Below, in pieces: positions 12,694-24,877 of a stretch of DNA of 64,000 nucleotides (position 1 is the stretch's first letter; each line of letters opens with the position of its first letter). The notes beneath the pieces were generated by a model. The model searched no databases. It was not told where the DNA came from and saw only the letters and a list, made by a program, of their open reading frames with translations. The stretch comes from Saururus chinensis (lineage: Eukaryota > Streptophyta > Magnoliopsida > Piperales > Saururaceae): NCBI GenBank assembly GCA_035235625.1, contig CP141141.1:45407719-45471718 (forward strand). The letters run 5' to 3'. The position numbers and the translations under genes are program-made.

Positions 12694-15600
12694 TATCACG
12701 ACCTATATTTTTAAAAGTATTTTTTAATAGCACCCACAATAAGTAGCGAGTTCTTTAAATACAAAACAAACCATTCGATTAAATATCCAGGTCATGATAA
12801 CTAGGGTTCACAAATATGAATATCAAATCATACGATATTATTAACGTTTTAAAATTCATAAAGACCAGCTCATCTATCTAAGTACAAGTCCATCGTCCGT
12901 TTGAAAATAAATAATAAGTTGACTCTCACACTTAAGGTACATTTAGATACTGGAGTTACAAAAATGCGGAAACCTCTTGTGCACGTCTGCCTTGGTATCA
13001 CTTGTTGTCGCCTAGAGGATCTGCAACAAAGTAAACCAAACAACAACCACAACCACAATGGAGCATCTCCGCCTACAGGAGAAGAGCTTCCAAAGGACAA
13101 AATATTTTATTAATATTTTTTGGATCGGGCTAACATCACCCGATGTTAGTTGCCTACGTACTCATCAGACAACATCTCCAATGTTTCCAACAAGATTGGA
13201 TCCAGATGTAGTTCTGCCTAGAAACTACTCTATCCTAATAAGCATAGCATCACACATGCAATGCTTAGATATTTTCAACCTACATTTTAGTAAGTCCTTT
13301 AACCGTTCCACTTGTCTAATTAACAAGCAATATCAAACATTGTTATTAATTATCTCACAACTCTTGTTCGACAATTAATACTACCAAATCTTTAACTCAA
13401 AGATAACTCATCGAGAAATCTCCAAACAAAGGACTCCAACCTTGGAGTCGACTGCTTAACAGTAGCTTGACCCAAATCCCCAGGGCTCTCAATAGCCTGC
13501 CACAAATCTAGGGAAGAGGATCCCAACTGTGCTCATGGACACAGATTGGCAAGAAACACAAGCCTTCCATGTTGCTCATGTAACTCCGCTTTTCGTACGT
13601 ACTAAATAGTCTTGGGAAGACCTGCGGGAGACCCGCGGTAAAGACCCTCTGGTCAATACCCAAACCGTCATGGCGATGAAGATGCATATTACAATCTCCA
13701 CCTTCCCAACGCTGGGGGAAAATGTCTTATAAGACATTGCTAATATATCCATAGAAGCCTCAGGTCGTTATGACCATTGACTCCCTCAAACATCTGAAAC
13801 TTAGACTAGATTATTTTCATCTAGTCAAGTAACCATTCAACCATGTGGGTCCTCTTCACTTTGTAAATCGGCCTACTAAATAGCTCATCCACTGAGCTAT
13901 GACTCAGAGAACATCCCAAAATCACCCTCGGTTCATTAACCAAGGTCAAAATCTATGTCAGGGCCCCGTTCACTCCATGAACTGGTCCAAACCCTAAAGA
14001 GGGTATTTTAGTCATTATCTTTATTAGGTGTTCTCCCCTCAAACCAACAGCAACCCATGTCTCTTGATTAATCTTCATTAATCTTAAGTTACTGATATAA
14101 ATCAATGCATCAATATCAAAAGCATGCATCAGCATAAATAATCAAGCAATCATACAAACGTATAAATAATAAACAGAGGCCCATTGCATTCATTTGCAAG
14201 GCCAGGGCTCAGAGAATTCAAGCCCGATATGCAAATTAACATATTCCACGAGTGACGTATATAATGCCCTAGTGGATTTCTCCGTCGTCTTACAGACACA
14301 TGCAATACACTGCCCTAAACCCTGAGAATTATGGTTTTCCATTGGTTTTTCGTGACACTGTGACCTGTCAAGGTCTTCGTGTCACCTATCGGTCACACCC
14401 CTTCGTTTTGAAGTTATTAATAGGGTACCTTAACTCTTGATTCACTAGGTCATCTATTTCATTAGAAATAAAATATATTGCCCCTAAGGGCATTAGGGTA
14501 ATTTTACCACCTAAGGTATGATACCCTCCCTTGGGTCATTCTAGTCATTTTACTGCCCCTTTATTGATTTAAGTCATTGACCTCTCACAAGGCTCCACTC
14601 TCATACCGACTCACGCTTCCATTCACACGACTGTGGGCGGGTCCACCCTCAAAGGTATCTCTGTTATTTGGTTTAAGGCCTTAATGATATCCAATGGGTC
14701 CAAAATTAGGTTCAAGGGTACTACTTGACTTCATGGACCCTGTGTAATTTTCTTGGCATGTGACGGGGTCGTGAACCCCTTGAACTGACCCAGGTTGTAT
14801 TAACAGTTTACTATAAATCCTAAGGGTAAAATGGTTAATTAACCACTCATCGGTATTTTTCTTCACCAAGATATTTGGCCTATAAATATTTTACCCATTA
14901 AAATCTCATTGAGAATTTTCCCAATTTTTAAGTAAACTCCTAGGCCACTGAACCAGGGCCCCGAAGTCGGGTGAATGGTTCTCACACGATGATTTAACTA
15001 CCAAGGGAAAAAAGGTTATTTCACAATCTCTAGGATTTTTCCCCAATTTGAAACTCGGTCAGAATAGTTCCAAAACTCTCCAGGACCAATAGTAATTTTC
15101 TAGGATTTGTTTGACACAATTAACCCCTTGAACCGGACCCGGTTCAGGGAGTGTATATTGCTCTTTTTTTTAAATAGGACCGCACCGGATTGGGTCGAGT
15201 TACCCGACCCGGTCCAGGGAGCAGACGACCCGTGAGGGTCGTCTTCCCCGCGAAGGCCTCTGGCGGCGCCGCCAGTACTGCGGTGGAGGAGGGACGGCCC
15301 AGGTGTTCCCGGATCGCCGGCGAATGGCGGAATTGACAGCACATCTTCCGCCGCTGCCCGATGGCTAGCCGGCGGCCAAAGGCCGTCCTTTTCTTTCACT
15401 CCCTTTTTTTAACTATGTGCAGCGGCGGAAATCGCCGCCATCAAGGCTGCCGTGGCCAAGTCCAGTGCGGCCTGGGCCAGTGTGGCCAAGGCCAACACGA
15501 CCATGGCCGGCGCGGCCAAGGGCTGCGGGTTTGCCGCTCTTCTCCGTTTTATTTGTTATGATTTGCCTAGAAAGGAAAACGCCCACCTTCGGTAAGTTTC

Positions 15601-16314
15601 GACCGGCATCCATCGGGGTTCCTGGCCGGAAATCCAGTGGTCGACTGGCGGCCGTCAAGTGGTCATCCGACAGTCGTCAAGTGGTCGTCCGGCGACCGAA
15701 AGCTTATAAATAAAATGATCAAAGAATCATTGCAGAAATTACTGTAGTTGCACAAATCCTTCAGTAAATTGCAGAACAGGATAAGAACACAATTTAGTCT
15801 TAATTTTCCAATAACTAATACAACGATCTTACCTAGTTGCCGTTTTGTTGTCGATCCATCGCCGCCGGTGCCTCGCCGGAAAATTTTACAAGCAACTCTT
15901 CCTCCTTCATGTAACCGTCAAAAAACCCCCCTTTCCCCCCATAAGAGCCCTAATTAATTCTTTTTATAAGCATGGAATTAGGGCATGAGAAATTAGGCCT
16001 CAAAAACCCAATTTCGGAACAGTAATTAATCGGGCCCGCATAGTGACTTAAACGGATAATTTGCACGTTTAATTCGGGTAAACGGGTCCTGCACAATATG
16101 TAACTTCAGATGGTCGTTTCTCCCTCATCCGGATTCCAATTCATGCGTTCTTGGTGGCGTTTTGAAGCTCTTTTTGTCTATTTTCCATCCATATATACTT
16201 TATCCACCACTTCCAACTGATGAGCAAGTTATTCCAATAAAAAGGTAAAGGGGCCTAGCACCCTAATTTCCACGTGTACGACTTCGGGAATTTAGAAAAT
16301 TCCCGGACGTTACA
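12694..16314 (-). mobile_element. Solo long LTR (3.6 kb), Ty3/Gypsy type
   Basis: On the minus strand it starts TGTAACGTCCGGG (at 16314) and ends GGTCGTGATA (at 12694), typical of long Gypsy LTRs; the final CA appears mutated to TA. CATAG directly flanks both ends (12689-12693 and 16315-16319). No gag-pol sequence, primer-binding site or second LTR copy was seen inside, so it is most likely a solo LTR left by recombination, although a non-coding element cannot be excluded. A GC-rich part (15150-15700) holds GGCCA-rich and GTCAAGTGGTC repeats. Short reading frames inside are unsupported. Confidence 0.7.
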
Positions 16315-16893
16315 CATAGTGTGATGCTTGTTCATCCCCAATTAATGCTTGAGTAATACAATTAAGCTTACAGTAGTTTTTGAGTCTGGCCTATTAGAGG
16401 TTCTTATGCTTGTATTAGATATATAAGAATTTTGTTAAAAATGTATGTGAATTCTCAATTTATCATAATCTTGTGTGATTAATATTAGTGCTTCTTATGC
16501 TTCTGCAAGATAAAGAATCGTAGGCAATATGACTATGGGCTTATAAATTGTGTTTTAGAAATTTAGTGGTTTTGAGTATTATTGTATGCAACTTTTTTAT
16601 TTAAAAAGTTATTTTTATAATATTAATACTTTTAGTCGATATTTTAATGACATGTTTGAAGTTACTTAATTCTAGTAAATTATGTATTAGTCACATTTGA
16701 AATATGTAGGTTAATTTTTTAGGAGTTAATTATTGTGAAATCTAATAATTTAAATCCAGGGATTCTAGCAATACCAGATTTGGGCATTCAATTATTTAAG
16801 AATCTAACAGCTCAAATCCAAGAATTTGGCTTATATTTTAAAATTTAATATTTTAAATCCTAATTTTTAAAATCTTGATTGACTAACCCCCTG

Positions 16894-17006
16894 TAAGAGG
16901 AGCCCAGTTCTTCCCAAGTTTTTGTCAGCAATTGGATGTGAATCATTCACTAGCACTTGTGAGTTATTCCTCTTAGCATTCTTGCAGTACTCTCTATTTG
17001 ATATCG
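16894..17006. other. 5' flank of the sHSP pseudogene
   Basis: A short spacer between the transposon end and the pseudogene start codon. No obvious heat-shock element array was recognised. Confidence 0.4.
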
Positions 17007-17937
17007 ATGAAGCCTTCTAATGCGTGCCTACTTGTCTTCTTCCTTCTTGGGTTCGCCCTCCCGGCCATGGGCCCCATTTCCTACACACGAACCTTGTGGG
17101 TCATGATGGTCCCTACCGAGGACCCCTTCAGAATTTTGGGGCAGAGCTTGCTTACCGTCCCTAGGGGTGTGCAAAGCCTTGCTCTTGCTCGTGCAGATTG
17201 GAAAGAGACACCCACTGCTCACATCATCTCCCTCGATGTCCCAAGTTAGTAAACTCGCTCAGGTATCCATCCTAATATATTTCAACTGCAACCCTTCTCG
17301 ATTCTGCTAACTGGCATTGGTGGGGGTGGTGTGATCAACATTCAAAATGTGCAGGGACAAAGAAAGAGGACATCAAGATTGAGGTAGAGGAGAACCGGGT
17401 GCTGAGGATAAGCGGGGGGAGGAAAGCCGCGGAGGAGGCAGAGGGGGACAAATGGCACCGGGTGGAGAGGACATTCGGAAAATTTTAGAGACAGTTCCGG
17501 CTGTCGGCTGCGGCCGACCTAGACAGCATCAAGGCGCACCTGGAGAAGGGGGTGCTGAAAATCATCGTTTGGAACCGTTGTACTTTCGATGGATGACAAG
17601 TTTAACCAGTTTGTATGTTTTTAGAAGAGTGACCAATGTACACCTTGCTGGCCGTGTATTATTTTACTATTTATAAAATAACTTGTCAGCACTTTTGTTG
17701 TGGGACACCATGGCACCCAGCGGTTATAAATGGTGATGAGCTATGCCTTGAATAGTGAAATATATGGCTAGTGGGGTGTGCATTTGCGATGTGTACTAAA
17801 GAATTTTTCATTTACGAGTAAGATAAGGTATAAATTTTGGTTTACATGTTTAAATATGAATGGAAGTATGTATTCTATTAGATATTTTTTCATTCGAAAG
17901 ATGGTCGAGGAGAAGAAGCGGCAGCCTAAGGAGAAAG
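17007..17937 (+). pseudogene. Endomembrane-type small heat-shock protein (HSP20) pseudogene
   Basis: The start at 17007 gives a hydrophobic signal-peptide-like N-terminus (LLVFFLLGFALPAMG), then a region with PTEDPFRILGQ and LARADWKETPTAHIISLDVP, diagnostic of ER-type plant sHSPs of about 22 kDa. The second block starts at 17355 with [19 protein letters not shown] and continues through the alpha-crystallin core. The two blocks are separated by 110 bp with GTTAGT...GCAG borders, either an intron or an intron-like insert; these genes are usually intronless. An in-frame TAG at 17486-17488 replaces the conserved Trp of the KFWRQF motif. After GVLKIIV (17569) the frame enters a repeat insertion, and the expected C-terminal tail EEKKRQPK reappears only at about 17900-17937. 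Not functional as a full chaperone. Confidence 0.8.
17570..17893. mobile_element. MITE-like insertion inside the sHSP pseudogene
   Basis: Begins TGGAACCGTTGT at 17570, exactly where the sHSP frame is broken, and ends near 17893 where the tail resumes. Its left part (TCGATGGATGACAA, TTTAACC) and right part (TGTTTAAATATGAAT) are reverse-complement relatives of the element at 17941-18110. A matching right terminal repeat is not visible, so that end may be deleted. Confidence 0.5.
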
Positions 17938-17940
17938 TAT

Positions 17941-18110
17941 CCAGTGGAACCGCTCTACCACATGGTTGTACATACTTTTATTCATATTTAAACACATAAA
18001 CTGAAATTTGTGTCTCATCTTATTCACTTGTAAACCTGTACAAATTGGTTAAATTTGTCATCCATCGAGAAGACATATATACCACGTGGCTTGCACAACG
18101 GTTCCATTGG
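17941..18110. mobile_element. Small MITE with 12-bp terminal inverted repeats
   Basis: Left end CCAGTGGAACCG and right end CGGTTCCATTGG are inverted copies with one mismatch; length about 170 bp. It lies just after the sHSP tail, in opposite orientation to the related insertion at 17570. No clear target duplication was found. Confidence 0.55.
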
Positions 18111-18156
18111 ATAATTTTTTTAGCCCAAGGTTGTGAGCATAGTCGAGGAGTTCGAT

Positions 18157-19313
18157 TAGGGCTGAGAAAATCTAGCCCAACTCATTTACCCAACCTGAAA
18201 TCGACCCGCCTAACCCTGTACTCGACTTGACTACAAGTAGGGTCAGGGTTTAGGCTCTTGACCCGTTTTGAATTTAGGGTCAGGTCGAACCCGACCCTTC
18301 AACCTAACTTTTACCCGACTATAAATAATAATAAAAAACTTATTATTATAGTGTTGGCCTAATGTACTTATTTATACTATTATTATAATATTTATTTAAT
18401 GCATAATATGTTGAACCAGAGGTGATTAAACATAAATTTGGGCATAATTAAGAAGTTTGGAGTATAGGCGTGATCACATATATTTTGCTCTGTAGTAGAC
18501 ATCTATTTTAAGATAATATAGGATGCTATCTTCAAGGTGTGGTTAATTTTTATATAGTTTAATTTCTTTTTTGTTACTCTTTTGGGTGTGGAGAATGGAA
18601 TGAAAATATGTCATATTTTGTTGTATTTATTACCCATCATCTCTTCTTCAGAAGGACATATCACACACTAGATTCAGCTCTGTGTAAGGGGCCTGACAGT
18701 CCTAATAAGTAGGTTAGGAACATGCAACTAGAACGACAAATTATGAAACACAATGAGGGATATTTTTTGTACGAAGAAAATTATAACTAAGTGTCACTGG
18801 TTGCTGAGGAGGGTAGGGCTATAAGTAGAAGTAGTTATCGGAATTTTGAAATTAAGACATATTCAATCACATGATCCTCTCTAGCCATCATAGAAATAAT
18901 TAATGTTTAACATGTTTTGTGTTTATATGTGAGTTATCGAAAGCCAAGTGGGCCGATCATGAGTAAATAAACGTTGAAGGTATGTTTTGTTATCTTTCTC
19001 TCAGAATGAAAGAAATGGAATACTACACCTCTAGGGTCTTTGTTGATGGCTACTATAAAAACGTGCCATCCACAAATTAGCCAAAAAACTAAATATTATA
19101 AATTAATATTGTAAATGTATTTAATTTCTTTTGTGTCTTGCCTTTGCAAAGAGAATGTATATAATACGTGTCTAAAAAAATTTTGAAGAAAAAAAGTAGG
19201 GTTACCCGCATACCCGACCCAACCCAACTCAAGTAGGGTTAGGGCTTGGATTTTCAACCCAATTTTAGTGGGGGTCAAGGCCAACCCTACCCCAGCCTTA
19301 AGTCTGCCTCTAA
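18157..19313. mobile_element. hAT-like remnants with GGGTCGGGT-type subterminal sequence
   Basis: The left edge reads TAGGGCTGAGAAAATC and continues into ACCCGACC/AGGGTCAGG-rich DNA. The right edge, reversed, reads TAGAGGCAGACTTAAGG with GGGTTGG-rich DNA inside. These fit hAT termini, but flanking 8-mers differ, so this may be two truncated pieces. The interior is AT-rich with no supported gene. Confidence 0.4.
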
Positions 19314-19666
19314 AGCATAAATGTAATTGGAATTTCCATATGATATAACTAGTAATAAATAATAATGTATATGTATTATGTGTGTAAATATAATTTAAAT
19401 AAAGTAAAAATAAAAATATATATTAAATAATTTTTTAATATTATCTTTATAATTTACAATTGTAAGAATTATAATGATTATTAGTTATATGTGTAAAATA
19501 ATTTTAAATTAGGCCATTACATGTTATTGGGAAAATTTATTTGATGACATTTATTCACTTTAGATTAAACATGGGAATTTTGAAGCACTCTTTTTATTCT
19601 GTCTTGTGGAGTGGATTTGGTGCCAAATTACCCATTTGTCCCATTACAAGTTGAAGCCTATTACAC

Positions 19667-19674
19667 TCATTTAC
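19667..19674. repeat. 8-bp target-site duplication (left) of hAT element
   Basis: TCATTTAC abuts the hAT terminus TAGTGTTGTCACT. An identical copy abuts the other terminus at 29312-29319. Confidence 0.85.
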
Positions 19675-20104
19675 TAGTGTTGTCACTTGGTCGGGTTCAT
19701 GTCAGGTTTTGGTAAACCCAAATCCGATACTATTTAAAAAACCAAAACTCGAATCCTATACCAAACCCATCACGGGTTAAAAATTTTATACCAAACCCAA
19801 CTCCTAATGGTAAAATCAAAACCCGAATCTGACCCAACCCAAATAGCATATAAACCCGAAAATACCATAACTCGACCTGGCTCGAATAATGTATGATCAC
19901 ACATTTACTACTTAAGAAATCCAAAATTTCAATGAAGAAACGCAAAACTGCAACAATGTACGCAATGAAAAAAATAACATTGAGAGAGAAATAAAGTAGA
20001 AAAAACTGCAAAACAACGACAATGTATGCAACCTAAAAGCCAAACAAAATTGAAATAAATCCACTTCAAAGAACTCTAAAAACCTTCTGGACTCCAAACA
20101 TGGA

Positions 20105-20304
20105 TGTTGTGCACGTTCACTTGGGCTCTCTATTTCCCTTTGATTGCATTACAGTAGGCTACTTTCTTTCATATTTGTTTAATATTTACTTAAATAATAG
20201 AATGGATATTTGTATTAGACCAGTTAGTGGCCCACGGGATAGCTGGGCCGACTAATTGGCGCAACTCCCTAGGAGAGAGGGGTGTGACTCCCTATAAGGG
20301 TCGT
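20105..20304 (+). repeat. 5' LTR of the Reina-like element, left part
   Basis: Aligns with 28371-28562 of the 3' LTR, ending at AAGGGTCGT where the solo LTR has inserted. GTCGT at 20300-20304 is the left target duplication of that insertion. Confidence 0.85.
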
Positions 20305-23300
20305 TGTCAAGCCCCAACAATGCCCGACCCGAGCCGAACCCGATCCAAGGGCTAGTTTAGCGCATGGGGGTGAAGGAATTGAAAAAAATTGTTTAAGGAA
20401 TAACGGAAGACTTATGCCTCACCTACGAGGAGTTTAATTAGCATAATTACGCACTACTTTAAGTAAGAGTAAATAAGTAGATTAAAAGTGGATTTTAACT
20501 CTAAATTAATCCACAAGCCTTAAACCCACATACAAATAATTTAGAGCCAACATTCTTAGCTGAAAATAAGATCTCAAAATGAATCTAAAGACATAGTATA
20601 TCACAAGTATGAAATAAGAACCACTCCACAAGGTGTTCTAATATCATAATAAAATAATCAGAAAAACATGCATAGTATAGAGGCCTCCACGCCTAATTCC
20701 AAACTCTTCCCAAGTGTTCATCGTACAAAGGATCCTGTCCGACTGCATGTCATGCCATGCAGCCCCAAAACAAAACAAAGAAAGTGGGGTGAGTATAATA
20801 AACTCAATAATGGTTTTAGTATAACTATAATAATAAGAAAACATGATGACATGACAGTGTAGCAATTCAGATATAAAATTAACATGTTATACCACTTTCT
20901 GATCATTTTCTAGCTAAAACCCTTACTTAACGAAAATATAAGAGCTAGCATGCATAAAATATACCTATCAAGTCAAGTCATGAATATTCAAGTTATAACC
21001 TAATATGCATCTTACATAGGTATTTGTTCATATCTACTCAAATCAAGCATAATAATCCTATAAATCACATAAGAAGTGTCTTTCACACCCTTTCTGATCA
21101 TGCAACTATATCACATAAACCTGCATAATAGTGTCTCATTTATACACTTTTGGATGATGCATTTATATAACATAAACCTGCATAATAGTGTCTCAACCAC
21201 ACAATTTCTGATTATGTATTCATATCACATCCTTATTTATCCTGCACGACAAACATGTCAAACATATAATACACAATCATGCATAGCATCCATAATACAC
21301 CTGCATCAACACAAACGGTAAATGCCTCCATCAAGGAGTAAACACAAGTATTGCCACACAGGGGGGACATGGTCAAGGCCACGAAGGCGAGACGTGGTCA
21401 TATTTCCACACAGGAAATGTAAGAGGGTCAGGGTTGTCAGCCCCTAAAGCTGCTCACCCTGGACGGTCCTGGCTAAGGATGTCTAATTCTCACACAGATA
21501 ACCTAGAGCAGATGTATTTGCCCAGGGATATTTCCTGCGGTGGGGGAGAGCCCAAATTCTCACACAGGGAACCCTAGAACACGTGGTAGTTAGTGCAGAT
21601 GACAATTTATATAATCTTATCCGCAACACAACTCGTCCCCACATATCTCAATTTAGCTAGACTCAACCCGGAGAGTGTACATTTTCCACATTGGAACTTA
21701 AATCGAAAACATGTCCTTTCGGACCAACCAAGTTCCGATTAATTCACTAAGCGATTAATCTGACATGTAATCTCAATCATTATATATAATTGATCAATTC
21801 TGGTTAAACATTAATAAAACTTCATTCATGAATACTGATCCATGATACATTATATCATGACACATCCATGAGCAATACCTACGTGGGTTCCAACACATGC
21901 AACGTGCTCCCAATTAATCCCCTCATGAATCATAATTAAGCATAATTAACTACAATTTCATAGTAGATTCCCCATACATGTGTGTATTCATGTATATTCT
22001 AAGCAAATAACCAATGCTTTGACATAAACTCATAATACAATGTACATATGCTTAACATATTCAAAATAATGATTCCTAACCGAAATCAAAGCAAAATCTA
22101 CCAAGCTTAAATCCATCCATGTGAAACCGTACGCTCACTCCTACAAGCATGATATTTCTCCACATTAAGCCATAACATGATCACATTAATTACCCATAAA
22201 TCATTCTCATTATAAGAGAACATATCTCGTCATTTTCCATATAATATCCCTGCTGGAAACATACTCTAATTACAAGAGTTCCAATATTCAAAGGTTCAAG
22301 GTAATTCAATATCAATATGCACAATTATCAACATATAATATAATAACACATAACCACACTTAAACCTAATCCATAAACCTCCATCCTCAATTCTACACCT
22401 CCAGCAGCCTAATTTCAATATAACACACATCCCATAATTATTATAAACATCAAGTGGAGTAAGAATATTAAAATGAGCATAAAATTTCCAAAATAGCCAA
22501 ACTGCTGTATAGCCAATCGATTGGCCTAGTAGGCCGTTCGATCGGCCCAATTGATTGCCAACAAGGCAGATTCGAGACCTTCTTCCCCATTTTGAAACTC
22601 AAAACCGGGGCTCCATTGAAACAACTTAAAACCTACATCCATATTCTCAAATACCATCAAAATCCCATCAAACCTTCCAGAACACTAATTTAACTCATTC
22701 TAAGATAAAACCCTAAGAAATCGAAGCAAGAGATTAACATTTATCAAACCTACCATTAGAGCTCAAATCAAACAAACCTATTCAAAATAAAACCATAAGA
22801 ATCAACATTTTTACCACAATAAAACTGAGATTTGAAGACCCATTGCCTTCCTTCTTGGTTTGGTTTGGATTAAACCTTCAATATCTTCCAACACCTTCCA
22901 AAAATACGATTTTTAAGTTAACACACATCTAAACTCAATTAAGCTTTGAGAAATCAAAAGTAAACCCTAGATCTAGAGCTTTGGAAGCATAAAAATGAGA
23001 TTTTGAAGATTAGGGCTTAGAAACGAATAGCAAAATAGTAATTTAATGCTTTCAAAACATATAGAAACGATCGGGAAAGAAAGATTAATAACATATTAAG
23101 AAAAATTTAAAGATTAAGCAAAGGTTAAGCTAAACTCACCTCTAATCGTTTCTCTTTTGAGTCTAATTGAGGATTAGGCTCCAATCTCCTTGCTAAGCCT
23201 ATTCCCAATTTAGGAATGGCTCAGCCCATTCTCTTTTAAAGGGTTGGGCTACATCTAATAAAAATATGGGGTATAAATAGAGTTTTTAACTAAAATTAGG

Positions 23301-23648
23301 AAATTTGGTAATTTAACCCAAAATTAGGTCCAGGAAAATTTAAAAAATTTAATAGTGTCTTCCATTGATGTCTGGGGAACTTTGGTCTAAAAAACCTAAT
23401 TTCATTGGTGGGGCCCACAAGGTATCCCTGCCAAACCCAAGTTTTTGAAAAATGGGTAAAAATCTCAAAAATTTAGATTTGACCCAAAATCACTTAAAAC
23501 TCATAAATGTGAAGTTAGTTTTGATTAAAACCTTTATAAATACTATTTATTTTTAAAAACTACCGAATTTAATCAGAAAACGCTTAAACCACATGATAAC
23601 TAATAAATAATATTAAAGATAAACTGGTTCAAGATGAGAGTCCTTACA
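20305..23648 (+). mobile_element. Solo long LTR (3.3 kb) inserted in the 5' LTR
   Basis: Starts TGTCAAGCCCC and ends GAGTCCTTACA, the canonical TG...CA LTR form. It interrupts an LTR whose uninterrupted partner is at 28371-28680, so its borders are set independently. Flanks are GTCGT (20300-20304) and ATCGT (23649-23653), a 5-bp duplication with one change. The interior is AT-rich and non-coding; no second LTR, gag or pol was found. The length suits Tekay/Del or Tat-type Gypsy families, which I infer from size alone. Confidence 0.8.
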
Positions 23649-23653
23649 ATCGT

Positions 23654-23774
23654 TCCCTCCTTGGTTATGGTTATGCAATTAAAACTACTCTGATTTCCTT
23701 CCCTTTCTTCTTCCTTTATCCTCTTTCCTACGTGAGAGTTCGAGGTACCGTTTGTGCCTACACCGGGCACAACA
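23654..23774 (+). repeat. 5' LTR of the Reina-like element, right part
   Basis: Continues the alignment with the 3' LTR (CCTCCTTGGTTATGGTTATG and onward), ending GGGCACAACA. Confidence 0.85.
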
Positions 23775-23775
23775 T

Positions 23776-23788
23776 TGGTAACGGAGCC
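23776..23788 (+). other. Primer-binding site, tRNA-iMet type
   Basis: TGGTAACGGAGCC lies one base after the 5' LTR and matches the plant initiator-tRNA complement TGGTATCAGAGCC at 11 of 13 positions. Confidence 0.75.
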
Positions 23789-24339
23789 TTCACGATCTCC
23801 GGCCATAGCATGAGGCAAACAACATGTTGCGGCTCCGAAAGTTCAACCAGAGAAGGAGGTCATCACCTCCGTGGACAACCCAAAAATTGTCCCAGAGATC
23901 CTCAGCGAACCTACCCTAGCTCAGATCATGGCTGAGATCGAGTCCTTGCGCATGATCGTAGCCACAATAGACTCTCTGAGCCTGGACGTGGCTAAGCATT
24001 AGGCAGAATGCACAACACACCTATTGGCTAGGCCATAGTCAGCCACCATGGAGAAGGGGGAGCCATCCCTAGCCACCGAATGGCGCTACCCTGAACCTCA
24101 GGCAATGACAGACAAGGATGCACGCTTCCCTAGGGCCCTGGGTGCTTTGGTATAGTTGATCAAGCTGTAGAGGGGAGACGCTAGGCTTGGGAAATACGAG
24201 GCACACCAAGTTTTCAAGAAAATGCTCCAATGAGTCCTCCACCCATAAACTTGTTTCAGGAGATGGAGGACGACTAGGAGGAGTACCTAGGACCACGCAA
24301 AGGAGCTTAGCCTCATTTGGCCGCCAGTAATTCCCACAC

Positions 24340-24795
24340 TACAATGGGGACGATGACCCAGTGGAGTGGCTATATAAGGATGAAAAGTTTTTTGCCCACC
24401 AGGAAATGTACTCCAAGGCTGAACTGCTGCACATTGCCGCATTCTACCTAGACAGTGATGCTTCTGTTTGGATCCAGAGTTTCGAGAAGGAGATGCGTTA
24501 TCCCACTTGGACCGCCTTCTCTGACGAACTGTGCATCCAGTTTGGCCCTAATGAGTTTCAGGACTTCAATGAGATGCTCTCTACGCTGTGCCAAATGACC
24601 ACCGTCCGGGCGTATTACACGGAGTTCATGAAGGTTTCCAACCGCCTTCCCAATTGGTCTGTGGCAGCATTGGTTGGGACGTTCAAGAGGGATCCCAAAT
24701 CGGAGATATCTGAGGAGATGCCCCATTTTCCATGCTCTAGTATGCTAGATGTCGTGCAACATGCACACCTTGAGGAAGAGAAGTTGGCTAGATAG
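24340..24795 (+). pseudogene. Gag capsid-region remnant (Reina-like element)
   Basis: An open stretch of about 145 codons contains the plant Ty3/Gypsy gag pattern: a hydrophobic block with FYLDSDASVWIQSFEKE, then W-x-x-F-x-D-E-L and the F(G)PNEFQDFNEMLSTL and YYTEF segments. Upstream gag sequence back to the primer-binding site is broken by stops. Confidence 0.75.
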
Positions 24796-24877
24796 TGGAG
24801 AGGGGGGTGGCTTGGGCCCTTCCCACATTCTACTGTCAGTGCTAGCTCCCTTCCTGCTTGGCTAGCAACACAATGCC

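Larger units (their letters stand above)
10805..16893. mobile_element. PIF/Harbinger-like transposon carrying a host gene fragment
   Basis: The left end CAGGGGATTAGTCAAT (10805-10820) is matched in inverted orientation at 16878-16893 (CAGGGGGTTAGTCAAT when reversed), and similarity continues into AT-rich subterminal DNA. Both ends are flanked by TAA (10802-10804 and 16894-16896), the three-base duplication expected for the PIF/Harbinger (Tourist) group. Without the later solo-LTR insertion (12694-16319 including one duplication) the element is about 2.46 kb. It encodes no transposase but holds one exon of a REX4-like exonuclease gene, so it behaves like a Pack-type element. Superfamily assignment rests on the TSD and ends only. 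Confidence 0.65.

Noticed and set aside
15100-15713. GC-rich overlapping open frames at 15.1-15.7 kb
   Set aside because: They lie inside the solo LTR and reflect GC-rich repeats (GGCCA and GTGGTC units), not a gene.
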